64,000 bases of DNA from Desulfuromonas versatilis (GCF_019704135.1 NZ_AP024355.1:310001-374000); one strand, 5' to 3'; counted from the first letter of the stretch, positions 8,320 through 17,005 are shown. Notes: generated from the letters alone by a model not told the origin. Numbers and translations: made by a program.

Positions 8320-9274
8320 GGACAAGAGTGCGACCCGGGGGCGCTGGAGCAGCCGCAGCATCGGCGCGGCCTGGCAGCACCGCTTTTTCTACGGGCTGAT
8401 CCGCCTCGGCGGGCGGCGGGTGGCCTACGCCATGCTGGCGCTGGTGGTTCTCTACTACGTGCTGCTGCGCCCCGACCAGCGCCGCAAGAGCCAGTTCTAC
8501 CTGCGCCGGAGGTTTCCCGAGGCGCGCGGCTTCGGGCTGCTGAGCCACAGCTACCGGATGAGCCTGGCCCTGGGCAAGTCGCTCATCGACCGGGCGGTGG
8601 TGGGGATTCTCGGGCCCGGCTCGACCCGGGTGAGCCTTTCCGGGCGCGAGGAGCTGCTGGCGCTTTTGGCCGAGGGCAAAGGGCTGATCCTGGTCACCGC
8701 CCACGCCGGCTCCTGGCAGACGACCATGGCCGCCCTCGATTTTCTCCAGCAGCCGGTCAGCCTGCTGATGCAGCGCGAGGCAGGGGATATCGACCGGCAC
8801 TATTTCGAGCACGGCGGCCGCGCCTGCCCGTTTCGCGTCATCGACCCCAGGGGCTACCTGGGGGGTGCCCTGGAGATGCTCGAAGTGCTCAAGCGCGGCG
8901 AGATCCTCTCGGTGATGGGCGACCGGCTGCTCGGCAGCGACCGCAACGCGGTAGCGGTCGACTTTCTCGGCGCCCCGGTGCGCTTCCCCTTCAGCGCCTA
9001 CAAGCTGGCCTCGGCCACCGGCGCGCCGATCGGGGTGCTGCTCTCGGCCAAGACCGGGACCGACAGCTACGAGCTGCGCCTGGCCCGGGTGATCCGGGTG
9101 CCGGCCGCTCTCAAGCGCGGCAGCGGGGCCTTCGCCCCCTATGTGCGGCAGTTCGCCGAAACCCTCGAGGACTATACGCAAAAACACCCTTACCAGTTCT
9201 TCAATTTCTACGACATGTGGGAAACCGAGCCCGCGGCGTCGGCCCTGTCCGACCCGCCTGACAACAAGGAGTGA
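8306..9274 (+). CDS. LpxL/HtrB-like lipid A acyltransferase family protein
   Basis: This 322-residue LPLAT protein has one N-terminal membrane helix (about 40-55) and the family core. The catalytic block reads LILVTAHAGSWQTTMAAL, with His133, but the acidic partner of the H-x4-D/E dyad is Gln138. Later blocks (SVMGDRLLGSD and GAPVRFPFSAYKLASATGAPI) are intact and match LpxL proteins that acylate lipid A or similar glycolipids from acyl-ACP. The GTG start at 8306 is supported by AAAGGGA at 8294-8300 and overlaps the GT2 gene. The Gln could mean altered chemistry or a family with another base. It is followed at once by an ACP gene, consistent with an acyl-ACP donor. Confidence 0.82.
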   Translation: MSPGEDKSATRGRWSSRSIGAAWQHRFFYGLIRLGGRRVAYAMLALVVLYYVLLRPDQRRKSQFYLRRRFPEARGFGLLSHSYRMSLALGKSLIDRAVVGILGPGSTRVSLSGREELLALLAEGKGLILVTAHAGSWQTTMAALDFLQQPVSLLMQREAGDIDRHYFEHGGRACPFRVIDPRGYLGGALEMLEVLKRGEILSVMGDRLLGSDRNAVAVDFLGAPVRFPFSAYKLASATGAPIGVLLSAKTGTDSYELRLARVIRVPAALKRGSGAFAPYVRQFAETLEDYTQKHPYQFFNFYDMWETEPAASALSDPPDNKE

Positions 9275-9282
9275 GACTGACG

Positions 9283-9537
9283 ATGTCGACCAAGGAAAAA
9301 CTCAAGCAGATGCTGGTGGAAGAACTCAACCTCGAAGACCTCTCCCCCGAGGAGATCGAGGACGACGCCCCCCTGTTCGGCGAAGGGCTGGGGCTCGATT
9401 CCCTCGACGCGGTGGAGCTGGTGGTGCTGATCCAGAAGCACTTCGGCGTGGAGATCAAGGACATGGAGGAGGGCCGGCCCGCGCTGCAGTCGGTCAATAC
9501 CCTGGTCAGCTTCATCGAGGCCAAGCGCGCCGCATGA
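9283..9537 (+). CDS. Acyl carrier protein (first ACP)
   Basis: This 84-residue acidic protein has the phosphopantetheine site GLGLDSLDAVEL with the attachment Ser at residue 40. It carries growing or finished acyl chains as thioesters for the ketosynthases around it. The ATG at 9283 is chosen; AAGGA at 9266-9270 would also serve a GTG at 9271, adding four residues. Its stop overlaps the start of the second ketosynthase gene (ATGA). It differs clearly from the second ACP of the locus at 17037, suggesting that each ACP serves its own partners. Confidence 0.93.
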   Translation: MSTKEKLKQMLVEELNLEDLSPEEIEDDAPLFGEGLGLDSLDAVELVVLIQKHFGVEIKDMEEGRPALQSVNTLVSFIEAKRAA

Positions 9538-10736
9538 GCCCTCAGCGACCCGTCGCCGTGACCGGCGCCGGCTGCCTGTGCGCCGCCGGCGCCAATCTCG
9601 CTGCCTGCCTCGAAGCGCTGTTCGCCGGGCGCAGGGCGCCTGCTCCGCCGAGCCTGTTCAGCACCGGCCATCCGGCCAGCTACCCGGTCTTCGAGGTGCC
9701 CGAGGCGTTTTTCCCGGCCGCGGTCCCGGCGGACCCGGAGCTGCTGCGCACCGCCCGGCTGGCGGTGGCCGCCTCGGCCGAGGCCCTGGCCGATGCCGGC
9801 TGGGAGATTGGCGAGCTGCGCAAACTGCGGGTCGGGGTGATCGTCGGCACCACCGTCGGCAGCGCCATGAACAACGAGGAGTTCTACCGCGACTATCGCG
9901 GCGGCGGGCGCCCCGACCTGGCGGCCATCCGGCGCTTTCTGCGCAGCAACCCGGCGGCGGCGGTGGCCCGCCATTTCGGCTTCGACGGGCCGCTGCAGAC
10001 GGTGGTCAATGCCTGTTCCTCGGCCACCGACGCGCTGGGGATCGCCGCCCAGTGGCTGCGCGACGACCTTTGCGACCTGGTGCTGGCCGGCGGCGCCGAC
10101 GAGCTGTGCCGCACCACCTACAACGGTTTCATTTCGCTGATGATCACCGACACCGAGGCGGTGCGCCCCTTCGACCGCACCCGGCGCGGCCTCAACCTCG
10201 GCGAGGGGGCGGGGATGCTGGTGCTGGAAAGCGATGCCCTGGTCCAGCGCCGGCCCGGGCGGGCCCGCGCCCGGCTGGTCGGCTACGGCGGGGCCTGCGA
10301 CGCCCATCACCTGACCGCGCCCCATCCCGAGGGCGCCGGGCTCCGGCGGGCCCTGGAAGAGGCGTTGGCCGGCGCCGGCTGCGCCCCCGGGGAGATCGCC
10401 TTCGTCAACGCCCACGGCACCGGCACCCCGGACAACGACCGGGTGGAGAGCCGCACCCTGGCCGAGGTGCTGCCGGGCGTCCCCTTTCTTTCCACCAAGG
10501 GGTTCACCGGGCACACCCTGGGAGCGGCCGGCGGCATCGAGGCGGCCTTTACCCTGGCCTGCCTGGAGCAGGGACGCATCCCGGGCAGCGTCGGCTTCGC
10601 CGAGGCCGACCCCGAGCTGCCGGTCGCCCCGGTGCGGCAGATCACCGCCACCCAGGGGCGGCTGGCCCTGTCCCAGTCGCTGGCCTTCGGCGGCAACAAC
10701 GCGGTGATCATTTTTGCAAAGGGGGAGCGCGCATGA
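9534..10736 (+). CDS. Beta-ketoacyl-ACP synthase, FabF type (second complete ketosynthase)
   Basis: The 400 residues form a full condensing enzyme with Cys161 in VVNACSSATDA, His294 in VNAHGTGTPDND and His327 in TKGFTGHTLGAAGG. It should elongate chains on the ACP encoded just before it. The start codon overlaps the ACP stop. The frame is open further upstream, but the extra sequence is the shadow of the acyltransferase and ACP genes. The following gene encodes a Cys-less partner and overlaps its end by 4 bases, giving the KS-CLF order of type II polyketide and aryl polyene systems. Confidence 0.9.
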   Translation: MSPQRPVAVTGAGCLCAAGANLAACLEALFAGRRAPAPPSLFSTGHPASYPVFEVPEAFFPAAVPADPELLRTARLAVAASAEALADAGWEIGELRKLRVGVIVGTTVGSAMNNEEFYRDYRGGGRPDLAAIRRFLRSNPAAAVARHFGFDGPLQTVVNACSSATDALGIAAQWLRDDLCDLVLAGGADELCRTTYNGFISLMITDTEAVRPFDRTRRGLNLGEGAGMLVLESDALVQRRPGRARARLVGYGGACDAHHLTAPHPEGAGLRRALEEALAGAGCAPGEIAFVNAHGTGTPDNDRVESRTLAEVLPGVPFLSTKGFTGHTLGAAGGIEAAFTLACLEQGRIPGSVGFAEADPELPVAPVRQITATQGRLALSQSLAFGGNNAVIIFAKGERA

Positions 10737-11806
10737 GTCCGCTGGCGATTCAGGGGATCGGGGTGCTGGGCGGGTTCGGCTGCGGCCTGGACGCGCTGCG
10801 GCGCAGCTTGGCCGAGGGGCCGGCCGCGCCGGGGCAGCTGGCGGTAGCGGCGGGCGCTCAGGAGCTGCAGCTGCCGGCCTACCTGGCCGACCCGGCGCCG
10901 CTCGAGCGCTTCGTCAACAAGCGCGCGACCCGGCGCATCGACCATTTTTCCAAAATGGCCCTGCTCGGCGCCCACCTCGCCCTGGAGGACGCCGGGGCGC
11001 TGGAGGCCTCCCGGGAGCGGATGGGGGTGGTGATCGCCAGCGGCTACGGCGCCACCCGCACCACCTTTTCGTTTCTCGATTCGGTGCTCGAGGACGGCGA
11101 CGCCTTCGCCTCGCCCACCCACTTCTCCAACTCGGTGCACAACGCGGCGGCCGCCCACGTGGCGATCCAGCTCAAGGCCACCGGCCCGAGCCTGACGGTG
11201 AGCCAGTTCGAGATGTCCGTCGCCTCGGCGCTGCTCACCGCCCGGCGCTGGCTGGCCGAGGAGCGGGTCGACAGCGTGCTGTTCGGCGCGGTGGACGAGG
11301 TGTGCGCGGTGCTCGGCCACTGCTGGGAGCGCTTCTTCCCCGAGCCGAGCCGGCGGATCGAGCCCTTCGCCTTCGCGCGGCAGAGCGCCGTCCCCGGCGA
11401 AGGGGCGGCCTTTTTCCTGCTGACCGGCGATGAGCAGGGGCGCCACGGCCGCATCACTTCGGTGCGCCAGGGGAGGGTCGCGGCGCTGTCGCAGGCCGCT
11501 GGACCCTGGCTGCTCAATGCCGACGGGCATTCCAGTTGCAGCGGCTACTACCGGCAGCTGCTCCCCGGCCCCGCGGCGGTGACGGCCGCGACTCCCCATT
11601 ACGGCAGCCTGCCGGTGGGGCAGGCCTTCGACCTGGCGGTGGCGGCCCTGGCGCTGGGTGGCGCAGGACTGCCCGCGCCGGCCGGGGGCGAAACACTCCC
11701 CGAGCCCTGGCAGCCGGCAGGCGGCGTTCTGGAGGCCGATGCCCTGGGCTGCCTGAAATGCGACGGCCGCGGCAATTTCGGCGCGGTGACGCTGGCCAGG
11801 GGCTGA
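10733..11806 (+). CDS. Chain-length-factor-like ketosynthase without catalytic Cys
   Basis: The 357 residues follow the condensing-enzyme fold (Ketoacyl-synt_2-like): RIDHFSKMALLGAHLALEDAG, MGVVIASGYGATRTT, SPTHFSNSVHNAAAAHVAI. The nucleophile region reads TVSQFEMSVASALL, so Glu160 stands where the active Cys of the previous gene lies (TVVNACSSATDAL). The two catalytic histidine motifs are also not recognisable. This fits a chain-length factor or a decarboxylase-like partner that dimerises with the preceding ketosynthase; chain-length factors usually carry Gln at this site. Coupling by a 4-base overlap supports a 1:1 complex. The role is inferred. Confidence 0.78.
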   Translation: MSPLAIQGIGVLGGFGCGLDALRRSLAEGPAAPGQLAVAAGAQELQLPAYLADPAPLERFVNKRATRRIDHFSKMALLGAHLALEDAGALEASRERMGVVIASGYGATRTTFSFLDSVLEDGDAFASPTHFSNSVHNAAAAHVAIQLKATGPSLTVSQFEMSVASALLTARRWLAEERVDSVLFGAVDEVCAVLGHCWERFFPEPSRRIEPFAFARQSAVPGEGAAFFLLTGDEQGRHGRITSVRQGRVAALSQAAGPWLLNADGHSSCSGYYRQLLPGPAAVTAATPHYGSLPVGQAFDLAVAALALGGAGLPAPAGGETLPEPWQPAGGVLEADALGCLKCDGRGNFGAVTLARG

Positions 11807-11807
11807 G

Positions 11808-12365
11808 GTGCGGCGCCTTTTCGTCTGGCTGCTCCCGCTGCTGCTTCTGCCGACCCTGGCTTGCGGGGCGCAGCAGACGGTTGCCACCCGCTACGGCCTG
11901 GGGGGGACCCTGGGGGTGGTCTACGATCCGGGCGCGGACATCGAGTTCGTGCAGCTAAATGGCTTCGCCCTGTTCGATTACGACGCGATCTGGCCCCACC
12001 GGGCCCCCGAGCCGCTGCGCTTCAAGCTCGAGGGGAATCTCGGGGCGACCACCTCGCCGCGGACCCGCGCCCTGGTCTCGGCCAACATGCTGGCGCTCTA
12101 TTTTCTGGACGGATTTCGCGGCGCCACCTTTCGCCCCTACGCCGAGGCGGGGATCGGGCTGATCTACAGCGATTTCCGAGTCAAGGGGCAGGGGCTGCGG
12201 GTCAATTTCAACCCCCAGGCGGGCCTCGGTGCCGAGCTGGACTGGGGGAGCGGGCCACCCGGGTATGTCGCGGTGCGGCTGCACCACGTCTCCAACGGCG
12301 GGCTCCACGAGGACAACCGGGGGCTCAATTCGGTGCTGCTGCAGTTCGGCTGGTTTTTCCCCTGA
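11808..12365 (+). CDS. PagL-like lipid A deacylase / acyloxyacyl hydrolase family outer-membrane protein
   Basis: This 185-residue protein starts with a signal peptide (hydrophobic residues about 4-18, then CGAQ) and consists of amphipathic strands ending in aromatic GWFFP, as in an eight-stranded outer-membrane barrel. The motif LHHVSNGG around His160-Ser162 matches the catalytic His-x-Ser of PagL, which removes the 3-O acyl chain of lipid A. It starts with GTG one base after the preceding stop and is the last gene of the first operon. In this context it may trim or install acyl groups on the locus product or on LPS in the outer membrane; that is inference. Confidence 0.78.
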   Translation: MRRLFVWLLPLLLLPTLACGAQQTVATRYGLGGTLGVVYDPGADIEFVQLNGFALFDYDAIWPHRAPEPLRFKLEGNLGATTSPRTRALVSANMLALYFLDGFRGATFRPYAEAGIGLIYSDFRVKGQGLRVNFNPQAGLGAELDWGSGPPGYVAVRLHHVSNGGLHEDNRGLNSVLLQFGWFFP

Positions 12366-12403
12366 CGGGATATGTGGGGGTTCGAACCTGGAAAAGGCAT
12401 TTG

Positions 12404-12533
12404 GCCACGGATCAAATCTGATCAAATCGGATTTTCAAAGCCTTGATGGATTCGATTCCAAAACCCGGACGGGCATGCCCTGCAATAGGCTTTGCCTTGG
12501 ATATATCAGACCTTATCCGATCCTATCCGTGGC
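12404..12533 (+). repeat. CCACGGAT-type degenerate inverted repeat in an intergenic gap
   Basis: The 243-base gap between the PagL-like and HEAT-repeat genes is AT-richer than its flanks. CCACGGAT at 12405-12412 is mirrored by ATCCGTGG at 12525-12532. Inside lie tandem GATCAAATC-like units on the left and a TATCCGATCCTATCCG run on the right. The arms imply a long imperfect hairpin like the dispersed palindromes elsewhere in the window. It separates the first operon from the second block and may act as an end-of-transcript structure. Confidence 0.5.
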
Positions 12534-12608
12534 TGATTGAGGTTTAGGTGTTGAAGGGTTCCATGGTGGTTTGTGTCGCTGTTTTCAATGCTCGAGGAGG
12601 AGCGAACC

Positions 12609-13367
12609 ATGAAGAAAATGACGGCGGTGTTGGGACTGTTGGTATCTTTGACTCTGACCGGAACGGGCAACGCCCAGCCCGATCGCAGCGCCGAAACGGC
12701 CAACCTGCTGGCCGGGCTCACCTCGAGCAGCGGCGCCCGCCGGATTCAGGCCGCCAAGCTCGTCACCCAGGCCGGGCTGCGCGACCAGGGGTTGTACGAA
12801 ACCATCGCCGCCCTGCTCAAGCAGGGTTACGCCGCGGGGACCGAGGATGAGCACGTGGATGAGATGTCCTGGCTGTGCAAGGCCCTGGCCGCCTCGGGAG
12901 ATCCCCGCTACCGGGAGCTGCTGCAGGAGGTCGCCGCCCGGGCTCTCAGCCCCAAACTGCAGCATTATGCCCGGCAGAGCGAGGAACTGATCGAGGAGTA
13001 CGCCGAGCGCAGCCGGGTGCTGAATGCGACCGAGTCCTGGGATGCCGAGCTGAACGCCGAGGAAAACCGGCTGGTCAACATGCTGGGCTCGGACGATCCC
13101 GGGTTGAAGCGCGACGCCGCCAAAAACGTGGTGCGCAGCCTCCAGGTCCATCCCCGGGTCTACGAGGTGATCGCCGCAGAACTGCTCGAGATGCTGGCCG
13201 CGGGGAACTCCGGGACCCTGGAAATCGATACCATGGCCTGGTTGTGCAAGGCTCTGGCCGGCTCCGGCGAGAGCAAATACCTGGAAACCCTGAAGCAGGT
13301 CGAGGCCGGGACTCAGAACCTCAAACTGAAATCCCACGTGGCCAAGGCCATCAAGCAGATCAATTAG
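12609..13367 (+). CDS. Exported HEAT-repeat-like protein
   Basis: The 252-residue protein begins with a cleavable signal peptide (MKKMTAVLGLLVSLTLTGTG then NAQPD). The mature part is all-helical and internally duplicated: two halves of about 110 residues each contain an ARRIQAAKLV or LKRDAAKNVV helix, a DxGLYETIAALL or HPRVYEVIAAELL helix and a shared MSWLCKALA/MAWLCKALAGSGE segment. This is the HEAT/armadillo-like pattern used for protein contacts. The ATG at 12609 follows AGGAGGAGC. It opens the second block of the locus and probably works in the periplasm as a scaffold. No enzymatic motif is seen. Confidence 0.7.
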   Translation: MKKMTAVLGLLVSLTLTGTGNAQPDRSAETANLLAGLTSSSGARRIQAAKLVTQAGLRDQGLYETIAALLKQGYAAGTEDEHVDEMSWLCKALAASGDPRYRELLQEVAARALSPKLQHYARQSEELIEEYAERSRVLNATESWDAELNAEENRLVNMLGSDDPGLKRDAAKNVVRSLQVHPRVYEVIAAELLEMLAAGNSGTLEIDTMAWLCKALAGSGESKYLETLKQVEAGTQNLKLKSHVAKAIKQIN

Positions 13368-13384
13368 AGTTAAAGAGAGTTGTT

Positions 13385-13831
13385 TTGAAACGAGAAGACG
13401 TACCCCAGGACGCCGCGATCTTTGGCCAGTGGCACGGGATCTGCTACGCCCTCGATGACGAGGGGCGCTACGTGCTGACCCCCAGTGCCGGCTGGGACCC
13501 GGCCAACGTGGCCAACCTGCAGGCCTGGGAGGTGATCGCCGAGGAGATCCGCGAGGCGATCGAGGCGGTGCGCTCAGGCACCGCCAGCCCCCTGGCCTTT
13601 CACATGGCCCGCTGCCAGATGGATGTCGGCCTGCTCGCCAGCTATGCGCATCTGCCCCGCTGGCGGGTCAGGCGCCACTTGCGGCCGGCAGTCTACGCCC
13701 GCCTCAAGCCCGAACTGCGGGCGCGCTACGCCAGGGTTTTCGGGGTGGCGCCGGAGCATCTCGACCAGATTCCCGATATGCCCCAGCTGCCCGTTGCCCT
13801 GGACGAATATCGCGAGGACCAGGCCCAGTGA
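13385..13831 (+). CDS. Conserved hypothetical protein with HTH-like C-terminal half
   Basis: No ATG or GTG fits; the best start is TTG at 13385 with AAAGAGAG at 13372-13379, giving 148 residues. The C-terminal part, DVGLLASYAHLPRWRVRRHL then KPELRARYARVFGVAPEHL, has the spacing of an Xre-type helix-turn-helix, while the N-terminal 60 residues are not recognised. It overlaps the BtrH-like gene by 4 bases, so the two are probably functionally linked. It could be a regulator or a partner protein of the BtrH-like enzyme. I do not recognise the family with confidence. Confidence 0.6.
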   Translation: MKREDVPQDAAIFGQWHGICYALDDEGRYVLTPSAGWDPANVANLQAWEVIAEEIREAIEAVRSGTASPLAFHMARCQMDVGLLASYAHLPRWRVRRHLRPAVYARLKPELRARYARVFGVAPEHLDQIPDMPQLPVALDEYREDQAQ

Positions 13832-14826
13832 ATATCGATTTTGCCCACCGTCAATCGGCCCACTGCGAAAGCGGGGTCACCGCCAACCTGCTGTCCCACC
13901 ACGGCATCGAGATTTCCGAGGCGCTGGCCTTCGGTATCGGTTCGGGGCTGTTTTTCGGCTATCTCCCCTTCGTGCGCATCAACCGCCTGCCGCTGGTCAC
14001 CTTCCGCTCGGCCCCCGGGGCGATCTTCAAACGGGTCGCCCAGCGCCTCGGCGTGGAGGTCACCCGCAAAAAGTTCCGCGTCCCCGAGCAGTCCATGGCC
14101 GCCCTCGACCAGGCCCTGGGCCAGCGGATTCCCGTGGGGCTGCAGACCGGCGTCTTCTGGCTCCCCTATTTTCCGCCCGCCCTGCGTTTTCACTTCAACG
14201 CCCACAACCTGGTGGTGCACGGCCGCGAGGGGGACGCCTATCGCATCAGCGACCCGGTCATCGACGAGCCGGTGCTCTGCCCCCGCGAGGACCTGATGCG
14301 GGCGCGTTTCGCCGAAGGGGCGCTGGCGCCCAAGGGGGCCATGTATTACCTGGAAAAAGTCCCCGGCCAGGTCGACCTGCGCCCGGCGGTCAAGGCCGGC
14401 ATGCGCGAGGTCGGCCGGCGCATGGTCAAGGCCCCGGTGCCGATCATCGGGGTGCGCGGCATCCGCTACCTGGCCGGCCAGCTGGAGCGCTGGCCGCAGA
14501 AACTCGGCGCCAAGCGCTCCGGCCAGTACCTGGGACACCTGATCCGCATGCAGGAAGAGATCGGCACCGGCGGCGGGGGCTTCCGCTTCATCTACGCCGC
14601 CTTCCTGCAGGAGGCCGCCGAGCTGCTCGGCGCGCCGCGCCTGAGCGAACTCTCCCGGGAGCTGACCGGCATCGGCGACCGCTGGCGCGAGTTCGCCCTG
14701 CTCGGGGCGCGCCGCTGCAAGGGGCGCGGCGCTGAGGAAACCTCCTATCCCCGGCTCGCCGCCATGCTTCGCGAATGCGCCGAGCGCGAGGAGAAACTGT
14801 TCCGCAGCCTGTTGGCCGCACTTTGA
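13828..14826 (+). CDS. BtrH-like acyltransferase (BtrH N-terminal domain plus DUF4872)
   Basis: The 332-residue protein opens with AHCESGVTANLLSHHGIEIS, the conserved Cys13-containing start of the BtrH N-terminal domain, then GSGLFFGYLPF, a papain-like His region (FNAHNLVVHGREGDAYRISDP) and a helical DUF4872-like C-terminal half. In butirosin biosynthesis BtrH moves an acyl side chain from an acyl carrier protein to an amino sugar. Here it sits beside an ABC exporter and the second ACP (17037), so transfer of an ACP-bound acyl group to an amine or sugar acceptor is a reasonable inference. Its start overlaps the hypothetical protein gene; the ABC ATPase gene follows after 34 bases. Confidence 0.78.
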   Translation: MNIDFAHRQSAHCESGVTANLLSHHGIEISEALAFGIGSGLFFGYLPFVRINRLPLVTFRSAPGAIFKRVAQRLGVEVTRKKFRVPEQSMAALDQALGQRIPVGLQTGVFWLPYFPPALRFHFNAHNLVVHGREGDAYRISDPVIDEPVLCPREDLMRARFAEGALAPKGAMYYLEKVPGQVDLRPAVKAGMREVGRRMVKAPVPIIGVRGIRYLAGQLERWPQKLGAKRSGQYLGHLIRMQEEIGTGGGGFRFIYAAFLQEAAELLGAPRLSELSRELTGIGDRWREFALLGARRCKGRGAEETSYPRLAAMLRECAEREEKLFRSLLAAL

Positions 14827-14860
14827 GACTCCCGGCACTTTCCCCGGAAGGCAATCCGCC

Positions 14861-15658
14861 ATGACCGTCCAGTTGGCCCGCAGGGCGAGGATACCAGCCA
14901 GCGAACCGCAGCGCCCCGAGGTGGTTTGCGCCGCGGATCTGGCTTTTCGTTACCCGGGAGCGTCCCGGGAGGCGGTGGGCGGACTTTCCCTGAGCATCCT
15001 GGAGGGGGAGGTGTTCGGCCTGCTCGGACCCAACGGCGCCGGGAAGACCACCACCATCTCCATGCTCAGCACCCTGCTGCGCCCCGGCCGCGGCCGGCTG
15101 CAGGTCTGCGGGGTCGACCTGCTGCGCCAGCCGCGCTCGGTGCGTTCGCAGATCGGCCTGGTGCCCCAGGAGATCGCCCTCTACCCGAGCCTGAGCGTTC
15201 GCGAGAACCTGAGCTACTTCGGCCGTTTGCACGGCCTGCGCGGCAGGGAGCTCGAGCAGCGGGTGGCCCAGTGCCTGGAGCTGGTCGGTCTCGCGGAGCA
15301 TGGGGACCGGCGCATCGAGGCCTGCTCCGGGGGGATGAAGCGGCGCGCCAATCTGGCCGCGGGGATCGTGCATCGCCCGCGCCTGCTGTTTCTCGACGAG
15401 CCCACCGTGGGGATCGACCCCCAGTCGCGCAGCACCATTCTGGAAAACCTCGCCCGGTTGAAAGAGCAGGGGGTGACCCTGGTCTACACCACCCATTACA
15501 TGGAGGAGGCGCAGCAGCTCTGCACCCGCCTGGCCATTGTCGATGGCGGCCGGGTGATCGCCGAGGGGACCTCGGAGGAGCTGATCGCCGCCGGCGACGG
15601 CTGCGCCAACCTCGAGGAGCTCTTTCTCCAGCTGACCGGCAGGCAGCTGCGCGACTGA
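14861..15658 (+). CDS. ABC transporter ATP-binding protein (ABC-2 exporter)
   Basis: This 265-residue ATPase has Walker A GPNGAGKTT at residues 56-64, Q-loop PQEIALYPSLSVREN, signature EACSGGMKRR, Walker B LLFLDEPTVGID and the switch His in YTTHYMEEA. It matches the CcmA/NatA-like ATPases that drive ABC-2 permeases, and the permease gene follows 18 bases later. Together they should export a lipid or small molecule across the inner membrane. The position between the BtrH-like gene and the second ACP gene makes it the likely exporter of the locus product. Confidence 0.92.
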   Translation: MTVQLARRARIPASEPQRPEVVCAADLAFRYPGASREAVGGLSLSILEGEVFGLLGPNGAGKTTTISMLSTLLRPGRGRLQVCGVDLLRQPRSVRSQIGLVPQEIALYPSLSVRENLSYFGRLHGLRGRELEQRVAQCLELVGLAEHGDRRIEACSGGMKRRANLAAGIVHRPRLLFLDEPTVGIDPQSRSTILENLARLKEQGVTLVYTTHYMEEAQQLCTRLAIVDGGRVIAEGTSEELIAAGDGCANLEELFLQLTGRQLRD

Positions 15659-15676
15659 GGGCGGAGAGTTTTTTCG

Positions 15677-17005
15677 ATGAGACAGTTCTGGGCCACCTAC
15701 TGCAAAGACCTGCTGGTGCTCGGCCGCGACCGGGCCGGGCTGCTGGTGCTGTTTTTCATGCCGGCGGTTTTGGTCCTGGTGGTCTCGCTGGTGCAGAACA
15801 ACGTGCTCGAAACCACCGGTGCCAGCGGCTTGCAGGTTCTGTTCGTGGACGAGGACGGCAGCGCCCTGACCGAGCGGCTGCGCCAACGGCTGGGCGCCAT
15901 CGAGGCGCTGCAGCTGGTGCAGAGCGTCGACACCCAACCCCTGAGCGAGGCCGCCGCCCGCCAGCTTGTCGACGAGGGGGATTTCCAATTCGGCATCCTG
16001 GTTCCCGAAGGGGCGGGGGCGCTGCTGCAGGAGCGGGCCCGGGAACTGGCCCGCCAGGCCCTTCGCGGTGACGGCGAGGGGGCGGCTTCGGCCGCAGCCG
16101 AGCCGCTGCCGCTGGTGGTCTTTTTCGACCCGACGGTGCAGGGCATTTTCCGCACCGCCGTTACCAGCTCCCTCAACCAGGTGCTGCTCGGCATCGAGGC
16201 CGAGGAGAAGGGGCGCGAGCTGGCCCGCGCCCTGAATACCGCCTTTGCCGCCCGCAGCGGCGGTTTCATGGGGGGCGGGGCGCTGCTCGGCGAGGACCGG
16301 CTGCGCCGGGTGCTGGTCGAGGAGAGTCTGCTGCCGGTGCAGCAGCAGGCGGCCGCCAGCGAGGTGGAGCGCCCCCAGCCCAACGCCGTGCAGCAGAACG
16401 TGCCGGCCTGGGCGCTGTTCGGCATGTTTTTCATCGTCGTCCCCCTTTCCGGGGCCCTGCTGCGCGAACGGCAGGAAGGGACGCTGCTGCGCCTGCGCAC
16501 CCTGCCGGTGGCCTATGGCGTCATCCTGCTCGGTAAGATCAGCGCCTTCGCCAGCGTCTGCCTGGTGCAGTTTTCCCTGATGTTGGTGGTGGGCAAGCTG
16601 CTGCTGCCGCTGTTGGGGACCCCGCAGCTCGATCTGCAGGGCCGGCTGGCCGCCGCCTACCTGCTCGCCCTGTGCGCGGCCCTGGCCGCCACCGGCTTCG
16701 GGCTGCTGGTGGGAACCGCCGCCCGCAGTTACGAGCAGGCCTCCATGTTCGGCGCGGTTTCGGTGGTGGTGGCTGCCGCCCTGGGCGGGGTCATGGTCCC
16801 GGTCTACGTGATGCCCAAGGGGATGCAGGCGGTCAGCGCCTTCTCCCCCCTGGCCTGGGGGCTGGAGGGTTTTCTCGAAATATTCGTGCGCGGCGGCGGC
16901 CTGGCCGAGGTTGCCCCCAACGCGCTTTGTCTGTTGGCCTTTTTCGCCGTCACCCTGACCCTGGCCTTGACCCTGTTCCAGCGGGGCAACAGCCTGGGGC
17001 GCTAG
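15677..17005 (+). CDS. ABC-2 type permease
   Basis: This 442-residue membrane protein has one N-terminal helix (about 20-40), a soluble domain of about 200 residues with the ABC-2 features VLFVDEDGSAL and FQFGILVPEGAGALL, then five or six helices (about 245-435) including WALFGMFFIVVPLSGALLRE. This is the YhfK/DrrB-like architecture with a large periplasmic insert. It forms the exporter with the preceding ATPase. The second ACP gene begins 31 bases after its stop. Confidence 0.9.
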   Translation: MRQFWATYCKDLLVLGRDRAGLLVLFFMPAVLVLVVSLVQNNVLETTGASGLQVLFVDEDGSALTERLRQRLGAIEALQLVQSVDTQPLSEAAARQLVDEGDFQFGILVPEGAGALLQERARELARQALRGDGEGAASAAAEPLPLVVFFDPTVQGIFRTAVTSSLNQVLLGIEAEEKGRELARALNTAFAARSGGFMGGGALLGEDRLRRVLVEESLLPVQQQAAASEVERPQPNAVQQNVPAWALFGMFFIVVPLSGALLRERQEGTLLRLRTLPVAYGVILLGKISAFASVCLVQFSLMLVVGKLLLPLLGTPQLDLQGRLAAAYLLALCAALAATGFGLLVGTAARSYEQASMFGAVSVVVAAALGGVMVPVYVMPKGMQAVSAFSPLAWGLEGFLEIFVRGGGLAEVAPNALCLLAFFAVTLTLALTLFQRGNSLGR

